Below, in pieces: positions 1-8,763 of a DNA stretch of 64,000 nucleotides. The first letter of the stretch is position 1. Each line of letters starts with the position of its first letter. The stretch lies in the NCBI GenBank assembly GCA_938050045.1, contig CALLJS010000002.1, positions 1-64,000 of the forward strand. Direction: 5' to 3'. The position numbers and the translations under genes were made by a program. The stretch is from an uncultured Sphingomonadaceae bacterium (GTDB lineage: Bacteria; Pseudomonadota; Alphaproteobacteria; Sphingomonadales; Sphingomonadaceae). A model generated the notes under the pieces. The model had not been told where the DNA came from, did no database searches, and was given only the letters and a program-made list of their open reading frames with translations.

Positions 1-280
1 TGTTCCCAAAAAGAATTTCCATTTATTCCTCAAAGAATGTGAATTTCGTTTCAATTACGGACCGCCAGACCAACTCTTGAAAACTATCAAAATATGGCTT
101 AAACCATATCAATAATAACCAATCTCATAGGTCAGCCCCTAATAAAGTATTATAGTTGGTAAATTATCCCTTCCCTTAACTCATAAACTTAGTCTAGTTC
201 CCTTGGTGCAGTGGGAATCGCTGCGTGACCTTTCAAACCGCTATTGCAAGCGTTTGGGAATGTTCAGGAATGAATTCTGG

Positions 281-303
281 TGCCGCTTAGAGGACTCGAA
301 TAT
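281..303 (-). pseudogene. tRNA 3'-end remnant (probable attachment-site core)
   Basis: Read on the minus strand, these 23 bases have the layout of a tRNA 3' end: T-loop TTCGAGT, T-stem half CCTCT, acceptor half AAGCGGC, discriminator A and CCA. The similarity stops just past the T-loop at 303, and no 5' part of a tRNA follows. A bare 3' end of this kind is the usual scar left where an element integrates into a tRNA gene. The geometry (tRNA on the minus strand) puts the element to the right of 303. No intact tRNA with this acceptor is visible in the window, so the pairing cannot be confirmed. Confidence 0.6.
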
Positions 304-353
304 AGATAATAACTAGTTGTTATAATATGTTATATTTGATTAGGCTGTTACAA

Positions 354-373
354 ATGCCCCCAAATATGCCCCC
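354..373. repeat. 8-4-8 direct repeat near the island end
   Basis: The octamer ATGCCCCC occurs twice, separated by AAAT (period 12), 51 bases inside the tRNA remnant. Short direct repeats at this distance from a tRNA attachment core resemble arm-type binding sites of tyrosine integrases. That role is inferred. A repeat of the same 8-AAAT-8 geometry but another sequence lies at 16997-17016 at the other end of the island. Confidence 0.5.
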
Positions 374-642
374 AGATTAATTTTCCTCTAATACTTTGGG
401 TATTATTATTAATTTCTTAATCGCACTAATAACTAATAAGTTCGATACGCAAAACAAACCATCTCTGGTGATTAGATAAGGCTTTAATAAAACATATTCA
501 GCTTTTAGAGTATTTCGACCATCACCTTATTGAAAAAATCAGAGTTAAGTTCTTTAAGAATTCTTATGTATCATCGGTTCTATAGATTCGAGAGCATATC
601 TAGACTCAAATCTATCCATGATAAAACTATTAAAGTAAGGAA

Positions 643-1836
643 TTATAATAGAATTAACTTACCTTCTTTGGGTTCATAATGATATTCTGTAATCGAGCCA
701 TCTTCTATTCGTTTTACGGCTTCATCAATAGCATCAAGCGGAACTAGAAACCATTCTTGAGGACGGATTACATATCCAAACCCATCCTCAATTTCTATAT
801 CAAAGCGAGCACTTGCAAATATCTTTTGAAGCATAGCTTCTAAGCGACGTCTGTTAATATTAAACAACTTATAAGTTTGAACGATTTCAACATCCGCAAA
901 AAGATAGGTTGGCTCTCTTTTCGCATTTGAAACGCGCTTCTTAACACTTCCACCTGTCACGCCAATTTTGTGAATTACTTGCCTATGTTTCGCTATTTCT
1001 GGATTGTCGCTTAAACTGCGCAAAACATAAATTACACCGCTTTCCAGATCATCCTCGGACACATTATCTTCAAAAAGAGGACCTGCTGCAGCTTCCGTGA
1101 CGCGACGACCAGCTTCATCTTTATAGAGAGCGCGCTGCATGGAACGGCGCAACAAATTACTCTCTGTGCCATTTGAAAAAATAACGCGCAACCGCGCATC
1201 AAATTGACCATTAGGTGCTTTGATAGCCTCTCCTACACTTGCGATATAAGCAGTTTGACCACCTAGAATAAAAAATTGACCTTCTTTAATATCCGCCTTT
1301 AAAAAACCAGCATCTCTTACGAAAGCTCTCGTTTCGCGAACCCCTAAATCTAAATCATTTTGTAACTGTTCAAAAATTGGTTCAAACTTATAAAAGTCAA
1401 AACATTGTTCTCGGTTCGCAATTTCCTCAGCAGCCTTTATTTCTTCTCGTGATTTCACATGTTTGAGTTTGGTAATATCGGTGTCACCAACATCATTTAA
1501 TTCTGCCATAAGCGTGTCAGTATCAATATCTTCCTCATTGCTTTGAGCAGCGCAACTAGTCTCATCTAATAAACCATAAATATCTAATGGTTTTAACAGC
1601 TCATGATATTCATTAAGCATACGAAGTCGATCCAATCGAACAGCATATAATCGCTCAAATATATCATTGCCTTCGCCGTGATTTGGCGTGCGTCCATGCT
1701 CTTCACGAAAACGAATAATATCTTCAAAGCCTGCTATCACGCGCTCTTCGCGAGCCGTGTGCTTTGTTGTTTTGGGTTTCTTTGTTTCAAAAGCGGAAAG
1801 CTCGTCACGCAGATCATCAAGACTAAGGTCAGTCAT
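643..1836 (-). CDS. GIY-YIG (T5orf172-type) nuclease
   Basis: The C-terminal third carries a GIY-YIG-like nuclease fold of the T5orf172 / MUG113 kind. Counted from the upstream ATG at 1848, VIYVLRS lies at about 272-278, HKIGVT at 293-298, and an Arg/Glu-rich helix with a candidate metal-binding Glu near 337. The N-terminal 260 residues are charged and unrecognised. I prefer the ATG at 1836 because GAGGG lies just upstream and it overlaps the helicase stop by 8 bases. The ATG at 1848 would add four residues. As last gene of the operon with a helicase and a methyltransferase, it is the likely DNA-cutting component; this is inferred. Confidence 0.75.
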   Translation of the reverse strand: MTDLSLDDLRDELSAFETKKPKTTKHTAREERVIAGFEDIIRFREEHGRTPNHGEGNDIFERLYAVRLDRLRMLNEYHELLKPLDIYGLLDETSCAAQSNEEDIDTDTLMAELNDVGDTDITKLKHVKSREEIKAAEEIANREQCFDFYKFEPIFEQLQNDLDLGVRETRAFVRDAGFLKADIKEGQFFILGGQTAYIASVGEAIKAPNGQFDARLRVIFSNGTESNLLRRSMQRALYKDEAGRRVTEAAAGPLFEDNVSEDDLESGVIYVLRSLSDNPEIAKHRQVIHKIGVTGGSVKKRVSNAKREPTYLFADVEIVQTYKLFNINRRRLEAMLQKIFASARFDIEIEDGFGYVIRPQEWFLVPLDAIDEAVKRIEDGSITEYHYEPKEGKLILL

Positions 1837-3913
1837 ATTTACCCTCATCTTTATATCTAACGAAAGCGGCTGCGCCTTCTGCTAATTTTTGCTCCCACGC
1901 ATCCGAAGCATCAGCCGCTGGCAATCGACCCCGCTCTCTTTTAAAACGCACTGCTCGTAGCGCAAGGTCACGAGCTTCTTCGTGACTAAGCTTAGTCTTT
2001 TTCGCAGATATTGCGCGTTGAACTTGTTTCAATGTATCTTGATTCATAGCTTTGGAAAGAACAGCATATGCAGCCGCAAATGGGTTAATACTATCCACCA
2101 AATCAATGTCGAGTTCAGTCACTTCTAGCGCAAATTTACGAACTCCTTGGATCAATGCTGTATTGGCTTTGTCATCATTTTCCGATGAACCTTCACTGGC
2201 TAGCTGTTTTGCTTTTTGCGTAAGGTTTAGAGCAGCAACAGCGTGCTGCCGAACAGATTCCTGATCTTCATCCGTGAGGTCTGGATATCTCTCACGAACA
2301 ATTTTACCCATTCTCGCTTGCGTCAATTCCTGCGCTATTGTCTCACCACCAGCCTCCGCTCCATCGAACAGTCCTTTACCTAACGCCACATCATCTTGAA
2401 CAAATGCCGTAATCACTTCATTCAAATCTTCCTGACAAATCCTATTCGCTTCTTCACTTTTAGGTTCCACCAAACCTTTTATCTCAAAATGAAATTGTCC
2501 CCGCTCTTCATTGAAACCAACATTGGTTTTTCCTTCTTGATAGCCGCCCTCTCCATAATCAAAATCGTCCTTTTCCCCCGCATCTTTTGGTGTGAAGTTA
2601 AAGCGCGGAGCAAGCACCTGTTCCATCAATAAACTCGCTGCAATCGCCTTTAAGGTATTGTTGATCGCGTCCACTACCTTTTCTTCGGATGCATCAGGTT
2701 CAGCAATTAAGTTCGTGAAAGTGGAAGTCTCTTTATTTGGAGCATCACGGGTTGCTCTGCCAATGATTTGGATAATTTCAGTTAGGCTCGAACGATAGCC
2801 AACTGTCAAAGCATGTTCACACCAAATCCAATCAAAGCCTTCTTTCGCCATACCCAGTGCGATGATGATGTCCACATGATCGCGATCATTTTTGTGCGCG
2901 GGGTCTTTCAATGCGTTGAGTACTTTGCCGCGCTCTGAATTCTCACTGTCATCAACAAGATCGGCAATTTTTAATATCCGACCAGAAGCTTGTTTAACCA
3001 TGTGAAAGCCAGTCTCTGGGTCTCGTCCCTCCCAAGTGCCAAGCGTGCTCATGATATGATTAACCTCTTCAACCTTACCTTGGATTGTGGACTCTCTGCT
3101 ATTCACATTGGGAATATGTACGATAGTTTTTTTATCGGGGTCGAGCACATCCTCAATAGCCGATAAATATTTACCCGAATAAAAATAATAACCAATATCA
3201 AGCGTTTTTAGATACTCATAGCCATTCAGCTGTTCATAATATGTATAGGTGATTGTCTCAAACTTTGCCTCATCTTCGGGCATGAGAACAGGCTCTGCAT
3301 CGCCGCGAAAATAGCTGCCCGTCATGGCAACAACATGGCATTTATCGCGCTGCATAAAGTCTGACAAATGTTGCCCAAGTTTGTTATTAGGGTTAGCAGA
3401 CACATGATGAAATTCATCAATCGCAATCAAACGATTATCAAATGCTTCAACGCCAAGTTCATCAACGGCAAAGCGAAATGTCGCATGGGTGCAGACCAAC
3501 ACATCATCATCGCTCTTAAGGAATTGACCAACAGCTTTTATCTTTGATGGATCAGCCCGCTCTTCATCGGGACCAGCGGTATTACATAAATTCCACTTGG
3601 GCTTGACGTCCCAGTCCGTGAAAAAGCCAAAATCCGACAAAGGTTCATTTGCGAAACTGCCGCCAATGGACTTCTCAGGCACAACAACAATCGCTTGCTT
3701 AACGCCTTGGTTATGCAGCTTATCCAATGCGATAAACATTAAGGCGCGTGATTTACCCGATGCTGGCGGTGACTTGATAAGCAGATATTGCTCTCCGCGC
3801 TTACTATAGGCACGTTCCTGCATCGGTCGCATACCAAGTTCATTCGATTTCGAAGATGCTCCTGTGCGAGCGGTCTGAAACGATACAGCGGGAATTGGTT
3901 TTTGTGTGGTCAT
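1829..3913 (-). CDS. DEAD/DEAH-box superfamily 2 helicase
   Basis: This 694-residue protein has the superfamily 2 helicase set: a Walker A-like loop SPPASGKS at 48-55, the DEFH box at 166-169, motif III MTGS at 197-200 and a motif VI-like IIQIIGRATR near 380-390. The layout is that of ResIII/type III restriction helicases. The C-terminal 250 residues are helical and acidic without a recognised nuclease domain. It ends 8 bases inside the GIY-YIG gene, so the two are translationally coupled. Its own ribosome site is weak, and its start overlaps a 24-codon ORF at 3913-3987. The likely role is DNA translocation in a restriction-like complex. Confidence 0.85.
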   Translation of the reverse strand: MTTQKPIPAVSFQTARTGASSKSNELGMRPMQERAYSKRGEQYLLIKSPPASGKSRALMFIALDKLHNQGVKQAIVVVPEKSIGGSFANEPLSDFGFFTDWDVKPKWNLCNTAGPDEERADPSKIKAVGQFLKSDDDVLVCTHATFRFAVDELGVEAFDNRLIAIDEFHHVSANPNNKLGQHLSDFMQRDKCHVVAMTGSYFRGDAEPVLMPEDEAKFETITYTYYEQLNGYEYLKTLDIGYYFYSGKYLSAIEDVLDPDKKTIVHIPNVNSRESTIQGKVEEVNHIMSTLGTWEGRDPETGFHMVKQASGRILKIADLVDDSENSERGKVLNALKDPAHKNDRDHVDIIIALGMAKEGFDWIWCEHALTVGYRSSLTEIIQIIGRATRDAPNKETSTFTNLIAEPDASEEKVVDAINNTLKAIAASLLMEQVLAPRFNFTPKDAGEKDDFDYGEGGYQEGKTNVGFNEERGQFHFEIKGLVEPKSEEANRICQEDLNEVITAFVQDDVALGKGLFDGAEAGGETIAQELTQARMGKIVRERYPDLTDEDQESVRQHAVAALNLTQKAKQLASEGSSENDDKANTALIQGVRKFALEVTELDIDLVDSINPFAAAYAVLSKAMNQDTLKQVQRAISAKKTKLSHEEARDLALRAVRFKRERGRLPAADASDAWEQKLAEGAAAFVRYKDEGKYD

Positions 3914-3987
3914 TATACTGTCAAGCCTTGCTCAATCAAAACAGGATCAAAATTAAAATTAAGGAATAATACTTCTAAATATCTCAT
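3913..3987 (-). CDS. 24-codon ORF coupled to the helicase start
   Basis: The short ORF begins MRYLEV and ends GLTV. It has a good ribosome site (AAGG, 7 bases before the ATG), and its TAA overlaps the helicase ATG in a TAATG arrangement. The helicase itself lacks a well-placed Shine-Dalgarno sequence, so translation of this ORF would feed ribosomes to the helicase. It could be a real small protein or only a coupling leader. I recognise no family. Confidence 0.45.
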   Translation of the reverse strand: MRYLEVLFLNFNFDPVLIEQGLTV

Positions 3988-4061
3988 TTTAATACCTTTT
4001 TTATTTTCTATCATTCAACATTTACCCTGATAATCAAAACACAATCAAAACTTTACACAGG

Positions 4062-5555
4062 TCATGCCCAATAAGGAACATAACCAGCACGAGGATGCTC
4101 TGGGTCTGCTGACCTTATCTGTTTCGTATCAAGAGCAAGTCTAATAACACCAGAGGCTTGCGAAGCATTTCGTTCCGCTATTCCGAAACGCTCTCGTAAT
4201 GACGCATTGGTCATTCTCTCCCCAATAACATATTTGAGTGCAGCATGCTGATATGCGGCTCTTACCCGTTCTTCTTGGGTCATATCAGCGAACTTACGAG
4301 GTGCAAACAACGAAGTCCTTACCGCATCTCCTTCCACACGAAAATCGGGAGGTGGCAACTGATGAAGTTCGGCAGAAGCCAAGACCTTATCAATGCCCGT
4401 ACCTTGCTCTTCACAAAGCCGCATTCTGCGCATAAGAGAGGCAAGAGCTTCGTTCCGTGAACGCGGGGGAGAGTCCAGAAAACGATCTGGATTTACGAGC
4501 GGCTTACCCGGGTTTGTGATTTCAAGGCGGTCTTGGAATAATTCAACCAAAGGTCCAGTCCCAGTTATAGTCATATCCTGATGAATAAGGGCATTCGCTA
4601 TCAATTCCCTTATAGCGATTGATGGAAATAGCGTTTCTTCTTGCCTAAATGCTGTTCCTATATGTTCGTTTTTGGGAAGTAATGCGTCAATATAATCTAC
4701 CAGTCCCTGAAAACCACTCGCATAACCTCTTTGACCATCTAATCGGTGAAGCACTTTGCTCGCTCGGCTCTTGCCTTCATATTCAACAAATCGCACAGCT
4801 TTTCGGCTAACAGATGGAGGCAAGTCACTAATTTTTTTAGCAAAGAGAATTGCGCCAAGGTTGGTGATGTTCCATCTTCCTCCGACATCCTTTTCTATAA
4901 GGCGATCTGCTGTTAATTTTTCAAATATACCCTCTCGGTTATCTGGAAGAGGTTGTTCCGTCAGTTCAAAATAGCTTGTATAATCAAGTTTCTTTAAAAT
5001 ATCTTCGCTATCAAGATATTGAGCCGCCGATCCAGTCTCCCATGCATAAGGCTGTATTTTTGACCATAGCAATCTCTGCCGCTCTGGATGGTCTGAAAGA
5101 CGAGGAGTAGCGCTACCAATCCGTATATAGGCTGTTCGGTCAAACTCAACGGGAGTTACCGAAGCCGCTGGAATTTCCAATAGAACAATGCGTTGGTTCT
5201 GATACTGAATAGTTTTAAACCGAAACGCGACCGCAGGATTTAACATTTGACTCAACCACATCTCCAACGGCTGGTTTTGCTGTTTTGCAGTAGAAGATTC
5301 AAAATTGGTTCCGACAACATCATGGGTAATATCTTGAATACCCCAGACGACATAAGCAAAATGTTCATCTTCTATGCGCGCAGAGTTGGATAATGCAGAA
5401 ATAAGCTTTCCGATCATCATGGGGTCAGTATAATTTTCCTTAAACTCAACCCACTGCGTTTCCGCTGGCAAAGCGCGAAGATCATCAATTATCGAGAGCG
5501 TCCGCGCATCCGCCTGTCTTATAATGTCTGCGTCATGGGAGGTTTCATCGCTCAT
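4062..5555 (-). CDS. AlbA_2/Schlafen-type ATP-binding protein
   Basis: The N-terminal domain (about 25-165) matches the AlbA_2 (divergent AAA-4/Schlafen-like) family with WVEFKENY near 36-43. The middle (about 300-380) has a HATPase_c_4-like segment with the motif IANALIHQDM. The C-terminal 90 residues look like a winged helix. Such proteins often sit between modification and restriction genes and are thought to bind DNA or RNA. It overlaps the methyltransferase stop by 4 bases (ATGA), so the two are co-translated. A 148-base gap to the helicase holds the 24-codon ORF. Confidence 0.8.
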   Translation of the reverse strand: MSDETSHDADIIRQADARTLSIIDDLRALPAETQWVEFKENYTDPMMIGKLISALSNSARIEDEHFAYVVWGIQDITHDVVGTNFESSTAKQQNQPLEMWLSQMLNPAVAFRFKTIQYQNQRIVLLEIPAASVTPVEFDRTAYIRIGSATPRLSDHPERQRLLWSKIQPYAWETGSAAQYLDSEDILKKLDYTSYFELTEQPLPDNREGIFEKLTADRLIEKDVGGRWNITNLGAILFAKKISDLPPSVSRKAVRFVEYEGKSRASKVLHRLDGQRGYASGFQGLVDYIDALLPKNEHIGTAFRQEETLFPSIAIRELIANALIHQDMTITGTGPLVELFQDRLEITNPGKPLVNPDRFLDSPPRSRNEALASLMRRMRLCEEQGTGIDKVLASAELHQLPPPDFRVEGDAVRTSLFAPRKFADMTQEERVRAAYQHAALKYVIGERMTNASLRERFGIAERNASQASGVIRLALDTKQIRSADPEHPRAGYVPYWA

Positions 5556-8287
5556 GCGGCTTTGCCCTTCGTCATTTTGGTATAGAGTTCGAATAATTTC
5601 TCAAGGCGTTCGGTATCGTTGCGGAAGCGGCGACCGATATAGATACGTTCCAGCGTCTCATCATTGGCATCATGGGCGCGGCGCAAATCATCGGGCATTT
5701 TTTCGGGATCATAAAGATCGGCGATGGTCGCGGGATAATGGGCTTCACGAGCGAGAAGAATATTCTCTGCACAGCGTGTAAGGTCCGCTTTGTTTTGCTT
5801 GGTTAGCTCTGGGATAGGGAAAGTATTCCAGCCAAGCGTGTTGGAATAAGAGAAGCGCATTTCTAAACGAACACAAACTGTCCCTATCCAAACCCAGTGT
5901 AATCTTGATGCGATGATTGCCATATTCAATAGAGGTGCATCGTAAAGGGCAAAGTTTCGGTCGCCTATGATGGTATTGGCGGTAAGTAAGTCAGTTGGCA
6001 AGTAATCACGATTCTCAGAAGAGACACGTGGAACAGCGATTGAATATTGTTTAGCCTTACCCGCTATTTGAACAAACCGATGTGGCTGTTTTGCGAAACC
6101 TCTTGTTGAGCTCGCGGAAGAGCGTAAGCGACTTTCTGAAACAGCAACTAGTCTATCCCGTATCAAATCTGATTTTTGAGCTATTTCAATAGAGTTATCT
6201 TCTATCCAAAGACAGAAACGTGATTTGCCTCGAATAAGCTCTTCTGAACCAAGAAACTTTTTTACAAATTGTGAAGCTAGATTGTCTTGTGTAAGTTCTC
6301 TTGCCTCATCACTAGTCAAAAATAAATGACCACCGTCGCGAGGCATATTACCAAAAAGCATTCTGCTCTGTCCGAATAAGGGGGTCTTAGCTTTATTTAC
6401 AATGGCATCATTATCAGCGATAAGATAAGGACTTATAATCTTACAATTGCGAACTAGGTCTCCATCAAATATGCGTTTTTTTGAATTTGAGACTCTACCC
6501 AAACCAATAATCACAACTGTGACACCAGCATTATGGCTTGCTAAATTATTCCATTTAAACGGAAGATGGGCAAAAAGTAATTCCACTTTTTCTTTTTTCG
6601 CAACTGACCAAATTTGAGATGCTTGCTGCCCTTGGCAAATGCTATTAGTTGTCACGAACGCTGCGGAAGCATCTGGAACATACTCAAGAAATTTAATAAA
6701 TTGGGCAATCCAACCTGAAACAAAGTCGGTCACTTTTGATAATGATTTATGTTCAGACCAAGCAATTTGCATGTCCTGTTTTTGTTCAGGACTTTGCCAT
6801 TTACTGCCACGATAAGGTGGATTCCCACATATGTATAATTCCCCGCCTTCATTCTCAAAATCTATCTCGCTTTGGTCGAGAGGTGTTTCGAACAAATCAT
6901 CGCTTGTTACTTTGACGCCGCCACCCGTTACATCCATTAAATCGACCCAATCGAGCCGCAGCGCATTGCCGCAAGTGATCCAATTTTCGCTATCCAGCGG
7001 CAGGAAATTGGCTAAGGCTTCTTGTTGCCCACGATAGGTCACATCGCATTGATACTCCGCAATGATAAGCGCAAGCCTTGCAATCTCTGCTGGAAAATCG
7101 CGCAATTCTATCCCGCGAAAATTGGTCAGGGGCATATCCGATTTACGGTCAGACTCGCCGCGTCTTGTGTTGATTTCATGCTCTATGGAACGCATTTCTT
7201 TATAGGCGATGACGAGGAAATTTCCGCTGCCGCACGCGGGATCAAAAACCCTTATCTTTGCTATACGTTTGCGCAGGTTGAGCAGCTTGATTTTGTTATC
7301 GCCTGCCTCCGCCAACTTCTCCCTTAAATCGTCCAGAAAGAGCGGGTTGAGAACTTTTAAGATATTGGGGACGCTGGTATAATGCATGCCCAGCGAACCG
7401 CGCTCTTCATCATCGGCGACGGCTTGGATCATTGAGCCAAAAATATCAGGATTGATTTTTGTCCAATCCAATCCGCCAATATGAATAAGATAGGAACGTG
7501 CCATTTTGCTGAATTTTGGTACATGAACATCACCAGAAAATAACTGCCCATTCACATAGGGAAATTGGTTGGCGTATCGCGGAATATTATTTTCTTCGCG
7601 CTCTGTGACCTTACAGTCCATCGTTCGAAAAATTTCGCTCATGACTGCATGCGTATCCGATGAATCGCTTGAACTCATTTGTTGAACGGTGTTGGTAAAT
7701 AACCCATCACCAACGAAAATATCAGTATCCTCGGCAAAGAAACAGAAGATAAGCCGCGCCATAAAATGGTTCATGTCGGGACGGCGTTCGTTCGTCGCCC
7801 ATTCGGGATTATCCTTGAGCAATTCCAGATAGAGACGATTGAGCCGCCCCGTCGCCTTTATGTCGAAGGAGCTTTCCCTAATCTCTTTAACCGTGGTGAT
7901 GCCAGCCAGCGGTAAGAAAAAACCGAAATGGTAGGGCAATTCAGCAAGAGGCTTTGCCAATGTTGCGCCGCTGATTAAATCTTCGGCTTGGAATGTTTTA
8001 CCATCGGTGGCGAAAATGAATTTGGCTTTGGCAGAGGCTGTTTTTGGGCTGCTGCGTAATTTTGCGAACATGGCATCGACTGCGCCCACTGCGCAGGTCG
8101 CGATGTGTAGGTTGTTTCTGTTGAGCACGCCGCCAGCATCAGATTGGTTCTGCTTGCCTACGCGCAATCGTTTTATGGCTGCATCGGAAGTATCGAAAGC
8201 ATGAAGAAATTGAAACGGAAATTCATCACCGTCAAACGGTTCTTTTACAAGAGCTTCAATGGCTTCTTCTATCTCGATTGGAGTCAT
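5552..8287 (-). CDS. MmeI-like class I DNA methyltransferase
   Basis: At 911 residues it has the order of MmeI-type (type IIG-related) N6-adenine methyltransferases: an N-terminal helical region, SAM-binding motif I DPACGSGNF at 349-357, catalytic NPPY at 489-492 and a long C-terminal target-recognition and helical part. The N-terminal part shows no clear D-x9-ExK nuclease motif of true MmeI, so cleavage would have to come from the separate helicase and GIY-YIG proteins. It is the first gene of the leftward operon. The likely role is protective methylation of host DNA in a multi-gene restriction-modification-like system. Confidence 0.8.
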   Translation of the reverse strand: MTPIEIEEAIEALVKEPFDGDEFPFQFLHAFDTSDAAIKRLRVGKQNQSDAGGVLNRNNLHIATCAVGAVDAMFAKLRSSPKTASAKAKFIFATDGKTFQAEDLISGATLAKPLAELPYHFGFFLPLAGITTVKEIRESSFDIKATGRLNRLYLELLKDNPEWATNERRPDMNHFMARLIFCFFAEDTDIFVGDGLFTNTVQQMSSSDSSDTHAVMSEIFRTMDCKVTEREENNIPRYANQFPYVNGQLFSGDVHVPKFSKMARSYLIHIGGLDWTKINPDIFGSMIQAVADDEERGSLGMHYTSVPNILKVLNPLFLDDLREKLAEAGDNKIKLLNLRKRIAKIRVFDPACGSGNFLVIAYKEMRSIEHEINTRRGESDRKSDMPLTNFRGIELRDFPAEIARLALIIAEYQCDVTYRGQQEALANFLPLDSENWITCGNALRLDWVDLMDVTGGGVKVTSDDLFETPLDQSEIDFENEGGELYICGNPPYRGSKWQSPEQKQDMQIAWSEHKSLSKVTDFVSGWIAQFIKFLEYVPDASAAFVTTNSICQGQQASQIWSVAKKEKVELLFAHLPFKWNNLASHNAGVTVVIIGLGRVSNSKKRIFDGDLVRNCKIISPYLIADNDAIVNKAKTPLFGQSRMLFGNMPRDGGHLFLTSDEARELTQDNLASQFVKKFLGSEELIRGKSRFCLWIEDNSIEIAQKSDLIRDRLVAVSESRLRSSASSTRGFAKQPHRFVQIAGKAKQYSIAVPRVSSENRDYLPTDLLTANTIIGDRNFALYDAPLLNMAIIASRLHWVWIGTVCVRLEMRFSYSNTLGWNTFPIPELTKQNKADLTRCAENILLAREAHYPATIADLYDPEKMPDDLRRAHDANDETLERIYIGRRFRNDTERLEKLFELYTKMTKGKAA

Positions 8288-8763
8288 AAATAATGTGTAA
8301 CCGATACATTCTCAATCACCAAGAGCAATTGAAGCCGCAATGATTATATTCAAATAATTATCCCTCATAAGTTCGGCGAAAGATGCCTTTGGTACGTACT
8401 AATGGTATTTTCAAACCCAATGCGCTAACAAGTCTCCGTTCCAGTCCAAACAATGCTTCAAATGACTTGCAGCGTTTCGTTATGCGTTGTGATTGCAACC
8501 CAGCCGATAAGCTGCGGCTTACAAATATATCTGCTCCCATTAGACAAAAAGCTTCATGACGCCTTCACTAACGGAACAATATATGCACCATCAGTAATCT
8601 CCATAATGACTCTCTATAATTAAGCTGCATGAGATATTCTTGTTGTTTCTGCATAACTCAATTATAATCAAGCGAATAGGTTAATAGTAAGCAGTAAATT
8701 AGTCTTATTCATAGTTCATATTATGAAGCTTGTTAATCAATAACAGAAATAGGTGCCATCATT
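8288..8763. other. Divergent intergenic region between operon and mobile core
   Basis: This 476-base AT-rich stretch separates the methyltransferase operon (leftward) from the 321-residue hypothetical gene (rightward), so promoters for both must lie here. I cannot pick them with confidence. A 60-codon open frame on the minus strand (8358-8540) resembles no known protein and has no clear ribosome site, so I do not call it. Confidence 0.5.

Larger units (their letters stand above)
1..642. other. Non-coding left flank with island junction
   Basis: No convincing coding region is visible here. The stretch is AT-rich, with many stops in all frames. It holds two items listed separately: a tRNA 3'-end remnant at 281-303 and a direct repeat at 354-373. 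The rest, including 380-642, shows nothing I can name. The first gene of the leftward operon ends at 643, so part of this stretch may carry its transcript end, but I see no strong hairpin with a T-run. Confidence 0.6.

Noticed and set aside
643-8287. BREX or DISARM locus
   Set aside because: No PglZ, BrxA, BrxL, DrmA or DrmB-like gene is present; only methylase, AlbA protein, helicase and GIY-YIG are seen.
8358-8540. 60-codon minus-strand open frame in the divergent gap
   Set aside because: No ribosome site, no recognisable protein character, and it lies where promoters for both flanking operons are expected.
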